Made by a program: the position numbers and the translations under genes. From Celeribacter baekdonensis (GTDB taxonomy: Bacteria > Pseudomonadota > Alphaproteobacteria > Rhodobacterales > Rhodobacteraceae): 64,000 nt of DNA. The stretch spans positions 2,356,001 through 2,420,000 of the forward strand of contig NZ_CP028475.1 of NCBI RefSeq assembly GCF_003047105.1. Reading direction: 5' to 3'. The notes beneath the pieces were generated by a model. The model ran no database searches and was not told the origin of the DNA. It was given only the letters and a program-made list of their open reading frames with translations. How positions within the stretch are numbered: the first letter of the stretch is position 1; each line of letters begins with the position of its first letter. Shown here in pieces: positions 16,119 to 25,849 of the stretch.

Positions 16119-19100
16119 ATGCACCTGCTCGCGGCCACCCCCGGCTCCATTGATGACGGCAAAGATGCCGTCGATCTGGGTCAAACCCCCGCCGATTTGG
16201 TGGTGATTTCCGCTGCGGACACGGAGCTTGCTCTGCTCGCTGAGGCGCGCACCATGATGACTGAGCCCCCTGCGATGCGCTTGGCCTCGATGTTGCATCT
16301 GCGTCACCCGATGTCGGTCGACATGCATCTGGATGACTGCGCCACCAAATCCAAACTGGTGATCGCGCGCGTGCTCGGCGGATCGGGCTATTGGAAATAT
16401 GGTGTGGAACAATATGCCGCGCGACTGCATGAGGCGGGCGTGCCTTTCGTGGCCCTGCCCGGAGATGACAAACCCGACGCGGAATTGGCCGCTTTGTCGA
16501 CCATCCCGACAGAGGATTATCATCAACTTTGGGCCTATCTGACCGAAGGCGGGGCGGATAATGCGGTCGCGTTTTTGTCCTATGCACGCGCGCTGATCGA
16601 CGGTGGCGACAAGCCCGGCCCAGCCAAACCGCTGTTGCGCGCGGGGCTTTATTGGCCCGGCGACGGGATAGCTGACCTGGATCAGCTAAAATTGCACTGG
16701 CAAGAGAGCGCCCCCGTTGTACCGTTGATCTTTTATCGTGCGCTGGTTCAGGGCGCAGGTCTTGCGCCGATCAACCGTTTGGTGAAATCACTGTTGCGTC
16801 AGGGACTCAACCCGATGCCGATCTTTGTCGCCTCACTCAAAGATCCGATTTCCGCCGCCACATTAGAAGCCCTGTTTTTGGACGCGCCGCCAGATGTCAT
16901 CCTCAATTGTACAGCCTTCGCAGTCGGCACTCCCGATGGCGGAGGCCCGGACAATCCCCTCGCCGCCCCCTCGGCCAATCAGGCCCCAGTGTTTCAAGTC
17001 GTGCTTGCGGGGGCGTCGCATGAGGCATGGGACGCGGGCACAACCGGACTGTCGGCCCGCGACATCGCGATGAACGTCGCCTTGCCGGAAATCGACGGAC
17101 GCATCCTGTCTCGTGCCGTCTCATTCAAAGGTGAGGCTTATTTTGACGCCGCCACAGAATGCACCATCGCCACCTATCACGCTGACGGATCGCGCATTGC
17201 TTTTGTTGCGGAACTGACCGCCCGCTGGGCCCGCCTGCGCCGGACCGATAAGGCGGAGCGCAAACTGGCGCTGATCCTTGCCAACTATCCAAACAAAGAT
17301 GGACGCTTGGCCAATGGTGTCGGCCTCGACACACCCGCCGCCACGGTGAACACCCTCAAAGAGCTTGGTGCTGCGGGGTATTGCATCATAGGTGCGCCCG
17401 ATGACAGCGATGCATTGATGCAAGCGGTCTTGGCCGGACCGACCAATTGGCTGACAGATCGTTCCACACGCGAAGGCGGTGTACGATTGTCGCTCGACGC
17501 ATATAAAAGTGCATATAATTCTATACCTTACGAGGTTCAAAAAGAGATTGAGGCGCGTTGGGGCCCCCCGAAGACGACCCGTTTGTGGGCCAAGATGGCT
17601 TTGCCCTTTCGGTGCTGACCTTTGGCAACGCGGTCGTCGGCATTCAGCCCGCGCGCGGGTATAACATTGATCCAACTGAAACCTATCATGCCCCCGATCT
17701 GGTCCCGCCACACAACTATCTGGCCTTTTACTTTTGGCTCCGCTTTGAATTTGGAGCCGATGCACTGGTCCATATGGGCAAACATGGCAACCTCGAATGG
17801 CTGCCGGGCAAAGCGCTTGCGCTCTCGGAAACCTGTTATCCCGAGATCATTATGGGGCCGATGCCGCATCTCTATCCGTTTATCGTCAACGATCCGGGCG
17901 AGGGCACACAGGCCAAACGACGCACGCAGGCGTTGATTTTGGATCACCTGACCCCACCTTTGACCCGCGCCGAAACCTACGGTCCTCTGCGCGACCTTGA
18001 AGCCTTGGTGGACGAGTATTTCGAAGCCGCAGGAGTCGATCCACGTCGCATTGTTAGCCTGCGCAAAGAGATTTTGAGCCTCTCGTCCGTGACCGGGTTG
18101 GACCGCGACGTCGGTATGACCGGGCGCGACGAAGATGGAGATCTGGCGAAACTGGACGCCTATTTGTGCGAACTCAAAGAAGCGCAGATTCGCGATGGGT
18201 TGCACATTTTTGGCACAGCCCCCAAAGGCCGTTTGGCGCGGGATTTGGGTCTGGCTTTGGTGCGCGTGCCTCGGGGCAATGGTACTGGGCCAGACGCCTC
18301 CTTTGTGCGGGCCTTGGCGCTGGATTTGGCTCTCAAATTCGACCCGCTGGACTGTGACTTGGCCGCACCATGGAAGGGGCCGAAGCCGGACTGCCTGACC
18401 GAAGTCAGCAATTCAAATTGGCGCAGTCATGGCGACACCGTTGAGCGGTTGGAGCTGTTGTGTGCAACCCTTTTGGATGAGCACGCTGACGCCCCCGGCC
18501 CGGCCTCCGCACTGGTATTGGCACATCTGCGCGATACCGTGTTGCCCACGGTGACCGCCTGTGGTCCCGCCGAAATGTCCGCACTTTTGACCGGCCTTGA
18601 TGGCCGTTTTGTACCGCCCGGCCCTTCTGGGGCACCCACACGCGGGCGCTTGGATGTCCTACCCACCGGGCGCAACTTTTTCTCCGTCGATGCCCGCGCC
18701 GTGCCCACCCAAACCGCGTGGCAACTGGGCTGGAAATCCGCCAATCTTTTGATTGAACGGCATTTACAGGACCAAGGCGACTGGCCGCGCGCGATGCTGG
18801 TGACCGCTTGGGGCACTGCCAATATGCGCACGGGCGGCGACGACATTGCCCAGGCTTTGGCCCTGATGGGGGTCAAACCCACATGGGATGCGATGTCGCG
18901 CCGCGTCACCGGATTTGAAATCCTACCAGCGTCCGTTTTGGGGCGTCCGCGGGTGGATGTGACGCTTAGGGTTTCCGGCTTTTTCCGCGATGCGTTTCCA
19001 CAACTGATCGCGCTGGTCGATAGCGCTGCGCGCGCGGTTCAGGCTTTGGACGAACCTGAATTGGACAACCCCGCCGCAGCGCGGGCGCGCCGTGGCGAAA

Positions 19101-19795
19101 GCACGGCACGGGTGTTTGGGTCAAAACCCGGCGCTTATGGTGCGGGGCTTCAGGCGATGATTGATGAGCGGATCTGGGACAACCGATCCGATCTGGCCGA
19201 TGCCTATTTGGAATGGGGCGGATATGCCTATGGTGCAGGGCAAGAGGGCGTCAAAGACCGCGCCGGATTTGCCGCACGCCTGTCAGAGGTCGAGGCCATC
19301 GTGCAAAACCAAGACAACCGCGAACATGACCTGTTGGACAGCGACGATTACTACCAATTTGAGGGCGGTGCAGCGGCGGCAGTGGCGACATTGCAGGGAC
19401 AAGATCGGCCGATTTATCACAACGACCATTCCCGCCCGGAACGCCCGGTGATCCGTACATTGGACGAAGAAATCGGTCGGGTGATCCGCTCTCGTGTGGT
19501 CAATCCAAAATGGATCGACGGGGTCAAACGTCATGGCTACAAAGGCGCGTTTGAGATCGCTGCCACGGTTGATTACCTCTTTGCCTTTTCGGCCACGACC
19601 CATGCGGTCAAGGACCACCATTTCGATCTGGTTTACGGCGCTTTCCTTGAGGATGACGAGACCCGCACATTTATTGCGGATCACAATGCACCTGCGCTAA
19701 AGGAAATGGCAGAGCGGCTTTTGGAAGCGATAGGACGTGGGCTGTGGCGGCCTCGATCCAATTCGGCGCGCGCACTTTTGGAGGGGCTTACATGA
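16119..19795 (+). pseudogene. cobN: Aerobic cobaltochelatase large subunit CobN, frameshifted
   Basis: Mg-chelatase H-like subunit that inserts Co2+ into hydrogenobyrinic acid a,c-diamide with CobS and CobT. The first frame (ATG 16119) goes to EIARRWGPP-like sequence and stops at 17618; the second resumes with PEDDPFVGQDGFALSV and continues to TGA 19795, including the family signature HMGKHGNLEWLPGK. The switch falls in TGGGGCCCCCCG (17560-17571): one additional G or C gives 1225 residues, a normal CobN length. Both halves are long and conserved, so a homopolymer error is the simplest explanation. CobS and CobT are not in the window. Confidence 0.9.
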
Positions 19796-20271
19796 TCCCG
19801 GAACGAATTTTAGCACATGATTCACGTGTGCCGGAGGTTTTGCGACTGATCCAAGCGGAATTTGCCGATATGGATGGGCGGGTTGATCCGCCCTCCTCGA
19901 TGCATCGCCTCACTTTGGAGACGCTTGTGAAGGAGGCCGATATTCATGAAATTTGGGCCATGGGCACGCCAATCGGCGCCTGTGTGATCCTGACGCAAAT
20001 GGCCGGACGACTTTATATCGGCAAGCTTGCGGTAGCAAAAACCCTGCGTGGACAGGGGCTTGCCCGTCAGCTCATTCGTCACGCCGAAGCGCGAGCGTTG
20101 GACATGGGGCTTACGGTCTTGGAACTTCAGACCCGGGTGGAATTGGTCGAAAACCACGCCACATTCCACGCTTTAGGCTTTGAAGAGCATGGGCGCACGG
20201 CACATGAGGGATATGATCGCCCCACCTCGATCACCTTTCAGAAACGCCTCAACGCCGCCGCCAAGGCTTGA
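19792..20271 (+). CDS. GNAT-family N-acetyltransferase
   Basis: A 159-residue single-domain GNAT. The acetyl-CoA loop is visible as KTLRGQGLARQLIRHAE, after strand LYIGKLAV; the C-terminal FHALGFEEHGR is typical of the fold. ATG 19792 overlaps the cobN stop (ATGA), so it is translated with cobN. The substrate is unknown. The coupling could be incidental or could reflect a modification relevant to the corrin or cobalt pathway; there is nothing further in the sequence to decide. Confidence 0.82.
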   Translation: MIPERILAHDSRVPEVLRLIQAEFADMDGRVDPPSSMHRLTLETLVKEADIHEIWAMGTPIGACVILTQMAGRLYIGKLAVAKTLRGQGLARQLIRHAEARALDMGLTVLELQTRVELVENHATFHALGFEEHGRTAHEGYDRPTSITFQKRLNAAAKA

Positions 20272-20644
20272 TGTTACAGGTCCCCGCAACCCACTCTTTG
20301 GCCGCAGTCCCAGTGCTGCAATCCAGCTGACCTTTGGACATAGCTTGATCGCCAACGAATGTTCCCTTTTTGAGGGTGCAACCCGTCACCTGAACCGCAG
20401 CTTCTTCCATTTCCAACAGAATTTGCAAACGTGAGGGAGGGGGGAACACCATGTTCACCCGGTGCACTTCGACACAATTGCGGGTCTCTTCAGTGTAGAC
20501 CCTGTAGGTATTCCCCCCCAACTCGACGGTCGAAAACCCCGCGCGGGAATAGCCCAAGGCAGGGCTGTCGATCGCGCAGGCCGGGAGGATCAAAAACGGC
20601 AGAAGGGCGAGGATGTGTTTCATCCCCCCAGATTGGTCGGACAT
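20249..20644 (-). CDS. Putative lipoprotein of unknown function
   Basis: A 131-residue product with a hydrophobic N terminus ending in a lipobox-like LPAC (Cys23), and three further cysteines later (C57, C89 and C109) plus one near the C terminus. The start is uncertain: ATG 20644 (MSDQSGG) or ATG 20623 (MKHILALL), the latter giving a cleaner lipoprotein signal. It is convergent with the GNAT gene and overlaps its end by 23 bases. I do not recognise the family. Confidence 0.6.
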   Translation of the reverse strand: MSDQSGGMKHILALLPFLILPACAIDSPALGYSRAGFSTVELGGNTYRVYTEETRNCVEVHRVNMVFPPPSRLQILLEMEEAAVQVTGCTLKKGTFVGDQAMSKGQLDCSTGTAAKEWVAGTCNIKPWRRR

Positions 20645-20698
20645 GGTTAACAGAGCGTTAAAATGTCTCTGTCAATCGCACTCACACAGCGTAGTGAG

Positions 20699-21547
20699 CT
20701 AAAATGACTGCGTGTCGCCCCGTTTGGGGTCCAAAAGGTTCGAGGGGCCACTTTCCAGCACTTCAACCTCATCCCCAAGCACAATGCTGCCCGGTTCTTC
20801 GACCACAAGATTTTGGCCAAAGATGATTTTGCCAGTTACCGCCCGATGAATGCGCCGCAGGGTTGCCAGCGGCTCGTTGCGATGGGTCTGCTCGCCGGTG
20901 CTTGGATCTTGCGTGACCATGACGCAACGCTCACAGGGTTTGACCACACGGAAAATCGTCGACCCGATGCGGATCACTTTCCATGTGTCTTCGGACCAAG
21001 GTTCGATATCGCCGCCGACCACCATATTCGGACGGAAACGGCGCATTTCTACGGGGATTTCAAGCTCCGCATTGAGTTCGGCCAACGAGGCTTGCGTGGT
21101 CAAAAGCACAGGAAACCCATCCGACAGTGCCGTGAAATGGTCACTCGGCGTATAGGCGCGGTCCACGACACGCTGTGCCGTGTCGGGAAAATAAACCAGC
21201 CTCACTTCACGTTCGAGAGCGGAGGACAGGAAATGCGAGGCGTAGTTTCCAGCATCCTCAACCCCCTCGATTTCGGTCGAAAACACTTTGACCTTGCAGG
21301 GCGCACCCGACGGAAACGGGATATCGAAACGATCACTTTCAAAAGACAAAGAAATCCCGTGTGGCGTGGTCACCGCACTCAAATGGGCAAGCTTTGGCAA
21401 CTCCCGACGGGTTGCGACCACGCCGTTCGAATATATAACAGCCCAGCGCCGGTCGCCTTCCACGCCCAAACCATGCACACGCGCCGCGGCCATATCTGTG
21501 CCGCTGACGCTTTTGACAGGGTATGTTGTGATGCGTGCAAGTTTCAT
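20699..21547 (-). CDS. MOSC domain protein with N-terminal beta-barrel (YcbX/mARC-like)
   Basis: A 282-residue protein: MOSC_N barrel (residues 1-120, ITTYPVKSVSG) then a MOSC domain with the conserved cysteine in KPCERCVMVTQDP. Proteins of this type bind molybdenum cofactor and reduce N-hydroxylated compounds (YcbX, mARC). No ferredoxin domain is attached. ATG 21547 is chosen because GAGGAG precedes it by five bases; the frame remains open to 21619. The divergent 284-base gap to the lrgA-like gene shows only a weak hairpin GCCGA/TCGGC near 21729-21743. Confidence 0.85.
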   Translation of the reverse strand: MKLARITTYPVKSVSGTDMAAARVHGLGVEGDRRWAVIYSNGVVATRRELPKLAHLSAVTTPHGISLSFESDRFDIPFPSGAPCKVKVFSTEIEGVEDAGNYASHFLSSALEREVRLVYFPDTAQRVVDRAYTPSDHFTALSDGFPVLLTTQASLAELNAELEIPVEMRRFRPNMVVGGDIEPWSEDTWKVIRIGSTIFRVVKPCERCVMVTQDPSTGEQTHRNEPLATLRRIHRAVTGKIIFGQNLVVEEPGSIVLGDEVEVLESGPSNLLDPKRGDTQSF

Positions 21548-21831
21548 TGGCTCCTCGGTCGCCGGTGCAAGACAGGCCCACTCATAAGTGATTCGCTTGG
21601 GAAAGAGCAGTTGGCTCAAAAGACAGGCGTGCCAATGCCTTTGGGCCTCGACATGCGTCCCCGACTCATCTGCAAATCGTTTCTTAGAACCCTACGCGAC
21701 TTTGGCAGTGCGCAAAACGTTCCACTCTCAAAAGCCGACACAATCGGCATACTCCCGGCCATCCTTGCTTGCAGCCCTTAGCCCGCGCTGCGATGATGCG
21801 CCTTGATGCGAAGGCAAACAAAGGGCGCAAT

Positions 21832-22194
21832 ATGATCCTACATTTCGGGCTGTTTTTGGGCTTTCAGCTTGTCGGAGAAGCCATCGCACGGGTTTTTACA
21901 TTGCGCTTGCCTGGCCCTGTGATTGGCATGATCCTTTTGGCCGTGTTGCTTTTGGCCCGTCCTAAGATCGGCACAGCCATTGAGAAGACAGCGACCGGAT
22001 TTTTGTCGCATCTGTCCTTGCTATATGTGCCCGCAGGCGTCGGCATTGTGCAATATCTTGATCAAGTGTCTGAAATCGGCCTGCCTTTGGCAGCGGCACT
22101 TGTCGGCTCGACCGTGCTGGCCATTGCGTCCGGCGCGTTGACATTCAAATACATCAACCGGCTGCTGGGCGTCGCCGACGAGACACCGCTATGA
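21832..22194 (+). CDS. lrgA: CidA/LrgA family holin-like protein
   Basis: A 120-residue membrane protein with four predicted helices (about 4-22, 28-46, 60-80, 86-108) and the family segment LRLPGPVIGMILL. ATG 21832 has AAGGGCG upstream; the frame opens earlier, at 21769, without support. CidA/LrgA proteins act with CidB/LrgB to export small metabolites or modulate murein hydrolases. It overlaps the lrgB start by 4 bases. Confidence 0.88.
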   Translation: MILHFGLFLGFQLVGEAIARVFTLRLPGPVIGMILLAVLLLARPKIGTAIEKTATGFLSHLSLLYVPAGVGIVQYLDQVSEIGLPLAAALVGSTVLAIASGALTFKYINRLLGVADETPL

Positions 22195-22907
22195 CCGATA
22201 TTCTCGACATTTGGAGCTATCTGGCCGAAGGGCAATTGCTGTGGCTGACGCTGACACTTGTGGCCTATCTGATTGGTGATGGCTGTTTCCGCCTTGCCGG
22301 GCGCAAACCCTTTGTGAACCCGGTGTTGATCGCGATGATCCTTTTGACCGTACTGTTGAAGGTCACCGACACCTCTTATTCGACCTATTTTGAAGGCGCG
22401 CAATTCGTCCATTTCATGCTTGGCCCGGCCACCGTCGCCCTCGCCGTGCCACTCTGGTCCAACTGGCAAAAGGTCAAAGACGCGGCTGTGCCGATGTTGG
22501 CCGCCCTTCTGGTCGGAGCCTTTGTCGCCATGGGGTCGGCTGTGGCAATCGGTGCCGCCTTTGGGCTACGCGGCGATGTGCTTTTGTCGCTGGTGCCCAA
22601 ATCCGCCACCTCGCCGGTCGCCATTGGCGTGGCCGAAGCCATCGGCGGCTTGCCGACCCTCACCGTCGCTCTGGTACTGATCACCGGGGTGATCGGCGCA
22701 GTGGTGACAACGCCTTTGCTCAATGCCATCGGTGTGCGCGACTACCGCGCCCGTGGTTTTGCCACAGGGGTTGCCGCCCACGGCATCGGCACCGCTCGCG
22801 CCTTTCAGGTCCATGGCACAGCAGGGGCGTTTGCCGGAATCGGCATGGTCCTCAACGCAATTCTCACGGCGCTTCTTGCACCGCTTTTTGTCCAACTCTT
22901 TATGTAA
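22191..22907 (+). CDS. lrgB: LrgB family membrane protein
   Basis: A 238-residue protein with about seven helices and the LrgB signatures LVPKSATSPVAIGVAE and AAHGIGTARAFQ. It forms a two-gene operon with lrgA through ATGA overlap. In other bacteria the pair tunes cell lysis or transports pyruvate/glycolate; which applies here cannot be judged. cobO follows 12 bases later on the same strand, so cotranscription with a B12 gene is possible. Confidence 0.9.
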   Translation: MTDILDIWSYLAEGQLLWLTLTLVAYLIGDGCFRLAGRKPFVNPVLIAMILLTVLLKVTDTSYSTYFEGAQFVHFMLGPATVALAVPLWSNWQKVKDAAVPMLAALLVGAFVAMGSAVAIGAAFGLRGDVLLSLVPKSATSPVAIGVAEAIGGLPTLTVALVLITGVIGAVVTTPLLNAIGVRDYRARGFATGVAAHGIGTARAFQVHGTAGAFAGIGMVLNAILTALLAPLFVQLFM

Positions 22908-22919
22908 ATGGAGGTCCCT

Positions 22920-23534
22920 ATGGTTGACCAATCCGACAGTGAACGCCACGCCAGCAAAATGGCTAAGAAAAAGGCCGCGCGCGATAAAATCATGGCCACC
23001 AAAACAGATCAAAAGGGCCTGATCATCATTCACACCGGCAAGGGCAAAGGCAAATCCTCAGCCGCTTTCGGGATGATTTTCCGCTGTATCGCCCATGATA
23101 TGAAATCTGCCGTGGTGCAGTTTATCAAAGGCGGCATGGACTGCGGCGAACGCGATCTGATCACCGCAAAATTTGCCGATCTGTGCGAATTTTATACGAT
23201 GGGCGAGGGCTTTACTTGGGAGACCCAAAACAAAGATCGCGACATAGAAATGGCCCAAGCCGCGTGGGAAAAGGCCAAAGAGTTGATCCGCAATCCCGAG
23301 AACAAAATGGTGCTCTTGGATGAAATCAACATCGCGCTGCGCTATGATTATATCGACGTCAACGATGTGGTTGCGTTTCTGAGCACAGAAAAACCGCCGC
23401 TCACCCATGTTGTCCTCACCGGCCGCAATGCCAAAGACGAGTTGATCGAAATTGCCGATTTGGTCACCGAAATGGAATTGGTCAAACACCCGTTCCGTTC
23501 CGGCATCAAAGCCCAAATTGGCGTGGAGTATTGA
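22920..23534 (+). CDS. cobO: Cob(I)yrinic acid a,c-diamide adenosyltransferase
   Basis: CobA/CobO-type ATP:corrinoid adenosyltransferase forming the Co-C bond to adenosine. The 204-residue protein has a P-loop HTGKGKGKSS (residues 38-47), the segment QFIKGGMDCGERD and Walker B-like VLLDEINIALRYDYI. ATG 22920 follows GGAGGT (22910-22915); ATG 22908 overlaps that site and is less likely. The upstream basic segment (residues 11-30) is common in alphaproteobacterial CobO. The flavin reductase gene begins five bases after the stop. Confidence 0.94.
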   Translation: MVDQSDSERHASKMAKKKAARDKIMATKTDQKGLIIIHTGKGKGKSSAAFGMIFRCIAHDMKSAVVQFIKGGMDCGERDLITAKFADLCEFYTMGEGFTWETQNKDRDIEMAQAAWEKAKELIRNPENKMVLLDEINIALRYDYIDVNDVVAFLSTEKPPLTHVVLTGRNAKDELIEIADLVTEMELVKHPFRSGIKAQIGVEY

Positions 23535-23538
23535 GATT

Positions 23539-24075
23539 ATGACCCTCAAACTGCTTGGCATCTCTGGCGCTCTGCGCGCCGCCTCCACCAATACGAAACT
23601 TATGCATGAAGCCGCGCGCGTTTTTGGCCCCTGTGACTTTATCGTCGCCGATCTGCGCCTGCCGCTATATGATGGTGATCTGGAGGCTGAGGGCATCCCG
23701 GCGGATGTCCTACGTTTGGCCGAACAGATCCGCGATGCCGATGCGGTGGTGATCTCGACGCCTGAGTATAACAAAATGATCCCCGGCGTTTTGAAAAATG
23801 CGCTTGATTGGGTCAGCCGCACCGAGCTGTCGCCTTGGACGGCCAAACCCGTCGCCATCATGTCAGCCGCAGCCGGGCGCGCTGGCGGCGAGCGCTCGCA
23901 ATATTCGCTCCGTTGGGCGATGACGCCGTTCAATGCTCATCTGTTGCAAGCCCCCGAGGTGCTGATTGCCGCAAGTTCTGGGGCCTTTGATGAGGCGGGT
24001 CATCTCAAAGATGAGCGCTCGATCAAAGGCTTGGAAAAGCTGATGAGCGACCTGAGATCTGTGGCGTCAAAGTGA
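23539..24075 (+). CDS. NADPH-dependent FMN reductase-like flavoprotein
   Basis: A 178-residue flavodoxin-fold protein of the FMN_red family (GALRAASTNTKL near the N terminus for phosphate binding; STPEYNKMIPGVLKNALDW for the isoalloxazine side). Starts at ATG 23539, four bases after the cobO stop, so the two are almost certainly cotranscribed. CobO requires the Co(I) form of its substrate, and the reductase supplying it varies between organisms; this gene is a good candidate by context. Family members also reduce chromate, azo dyes or quinones, so the assignment is inference. Confidence 0.85.
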   Translation: MTLKLLGISGALRAASTNTKLMHEAARVFGPCDFIVADLRLPLYDGDLEAEGIPADVLRLAEQIRDADAVVISTPEYNKMIPGVLKNALDWVSRTELSPWTAKPVAIMSAAAGRAGGERSQYSLRWAMTPFNAHLLQAPEVLIAASSGAFDEAGHLKDERSIKGLEKLMSDLRSVASK

Positions 24076-25107
24076 GGCTTCGACCTTAAACTCAGCCGGG
24101 ATCGCATCGCGATCTTCCAACACCAAATCCATCAACACCTTGGCGGCCATGGGTGCCATGCCAAAGCCGATTTTAAAGCCGCCATTGGCGATGAAATGAC
24201 CGGGGCGCGCGGGCCAAGCGCCCAACATCGGTGCGCGCGATTTGGCGCGGGGCCGGACCCCGGCCCAACGCCGGATTTCACGCCCTTCACGCAAGGCCGG
24301 GATCAGCGCCCGCGCCCGCTCTAACACTGCATCGGCCTGTTCATCGGTTTGATCAGGACTGTCAAAAAACCTCTCCGAGGTTGATCCAATCGCTGTGGTG
24401 CCGTCTGAATGCGGGATCACATGCAGGCTCTCACCATAGAGCTGCGGCGCATCATTTAGAGCCAAATCCAGCAGAATTGCCTGTCCTTTGACCCCATTGC
24501 CGACCTCGCGTCCAAAGGCCGCGTTCAAATCCTGCAATCCCCACCAGCCGCTGGCATGGATCACAGCGCCCTCCACCGCCCCCTCGCGCACGACCTCGCC
24601 GCCCAGCGCCGTGATCGCCGCCGCCAGCGCCGCGCAGGCCCGCCACGGATTCAGCCGTGCAGACAGGGTATCGTGGATCAGATAGCCGGTGGGGCTGATC
24701 GGAGCCCAATATCCGGTCTCGCCTTGACTGATGACCTGCCATAGGGCCTTGCCCTGCCATAGCGTTTTTGCCTGTTCCGCACGCTCATGAGCGAGGCCCA
24801 ATTGACGTGCATCTGCAATCGCCTGCACCCGTCCCATCGGACCGTAGCCAGACGACACGCCGCCCATGTCTTCAACCTCAGGCCAATGGGTTCGCGCCAT
24901 GATCAAGCTTTGAAATTGAAACTCCTTTTTTGAATTCCAACGCTCCGGCGTGTGCGGAGCCAAAGCACCGACAACACCACCAGAGGAGCCAAACCCAACC
25001 CCGTTGGGATCAATCACCCGCACCTTCGCGCCACGTTTCGCCGCCTCATAACCACAGGACAGGCCAAAGGCCCCGGCCCCGTAGATGGTGATCTCTGCTG
25101 TGCCCAT
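24067..25107 (-). CDS. FAD-dependent oxidoreductase, DAO family (MnmC oxidase-like)
   Basis: A 346-residue glycine/D-amino-acid oxidase-fold protein with an N-terminal dinucleotide motif YGAGAFGLSCGYEAAKRG and a C-terminal ANGGFKIGFGMAP. The segment GSSGGVVGALAPHTPERWN resembles the FAD loop of the oxidase half of MnmC, which removes carboxymethyl from cmnm5-U34 in tRNA. It is divergent from mnmD with 76 bases between starts, supporting a split MnmC. An amino-acid oxidase of other specificity remains possible. ATG 25107 is the first start that leaves the upstream promoter gap free. It overlaps the flavin reductase tail by 9 bases. Confidence 0.75.
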   Translation of the reverse strand: MGTAEITIYGAGAFGLSCGYEAAKRGAKVRVIDPNGVGFGSSGGVVGALAPHTPERWNSKKEFQFQSLIMARTHWPEVEDMGGVSSGYGPMGRVQAIADARQLGLAHERAEQAKTLWQGKALWQVISQGETGYWAPISPTGYLIHDTLSARLNPWRACAALAAAITALGGEVVREGAVEGAVIHASGWWGLQDLNAAFGREVGNGVKGQAILLDLALNDAPQLYGESLHVIPHSDGTTAIGSTSERFFDSPDQTDEQADAVLERARALIPALREGREIRRWAGVRPRAKSRAPMLGAWPARPGHFIANGGFKIGFGMAPMAAKVLMDLVLEDRDAIPAEFKVEASL

Positions 25108-25183
25108 GTGCGCAATTATCCATTGTACTCGCGCGCGTCGATCTTCATGGTCGCGCGTAATCAATCCTTTCATAAGCCATCCC

Positions 25184-25849
25184 ATGACTGACCACCAGAC
25201 TGCCCAAATCGAATGGCGCGACGGCACCATTCCCGTCTCGACCCGCTTTGATGATCCGTATTTCTCGCTCGCTTCGGGGCTTGAAGAAACGCGACATGTG
25301 TTTTTGGCGGGCAATGACTTACCCGCGCGGCTTCGTGAGGGGTTTCATGTGGCAGAGCTGGGATTTGGCACCGGGCTGAACATGCTCGCCTTGGCCTTGA
25401 TTTGGAATGGGCCCGGCGTGGTGCGGTTTACCTCCTTTGAGGCCTTTCCAATGGACAGCGCCGACATTGCCACGGCACTCAACGCCTTTCCCGAAGCCCG
25501 CGCCATTGCCGATCCGTTTTTGGCGGCTTGGGGCACAGGCGCGCGGCAATTTCGGCTGGGCCAAATCGAGGTAGACGTCAAAATCGGCGATGCCCGCGAC
25601 ACGCTGCTTGGTTGGGACGGACAGGCCGATGCGTGGTTTTTGGACGGGTTTTCACCCGCGAAAAATCCCGAACTTTGGGGCGAAGACATCATGACCGACG
25701 TCGGTCGTCACACCGCGCCTCACGGCACATTTGCGACCTATACGGCGGCCGGGCATGTACGACAAAAACTCACCGATGCCGGGTTCACCGTGTCACGCAT
25801 TCCCGGCCATGGCCGCAAACGCCACATGAGCGTAGGGGTCAAATCATGA
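25184..25849 (+). CDS. mnmD: tRNA (5-methylaminomethyl-2-thiouridine)-methyltransferase MnmD
   Basis: A 221-residue stand-alone methyltransferase matching the N-terminal half of bifunctional MnmC. The SAM loop is VAELGFGTGLNML and the catalytic face is AWFLDGFSPAKNPELWG. It methylates nm5-U34 of tRNAs reading NAA/NAG-type codons. ATG 25184 is the first plausible start clear of the divergent oxidase promoter. The stop overlaps the next gene (ATGA). Confidence 0.9.
   Translation: MTDHQTAQIEWRDGTIPVSTRFDDPYFSLASGLEETRHVFLAGNDLPARLREGFHVAELGFGTGLNMLALALIWNGPGVVRFTSFEAFPMDSADIATALNAFPEARAIADPFLAAWGTGARQFRLGQIEVDVKIGDARDTLLGWDGQADAWFLDGFSPAKNPELWGEDIMTDVGRHTAPHGTFATYTAAGHVRQKLTDAGFTVSRIPGHGRKRHMSVGVKS

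Noticed and set aside
17479..17664. Short frame bridging the cobN frameshift as a separate gene
   Set aside because: It is neither of the two CobN frames in content and has no start signal; the region is explained by a single missing base.
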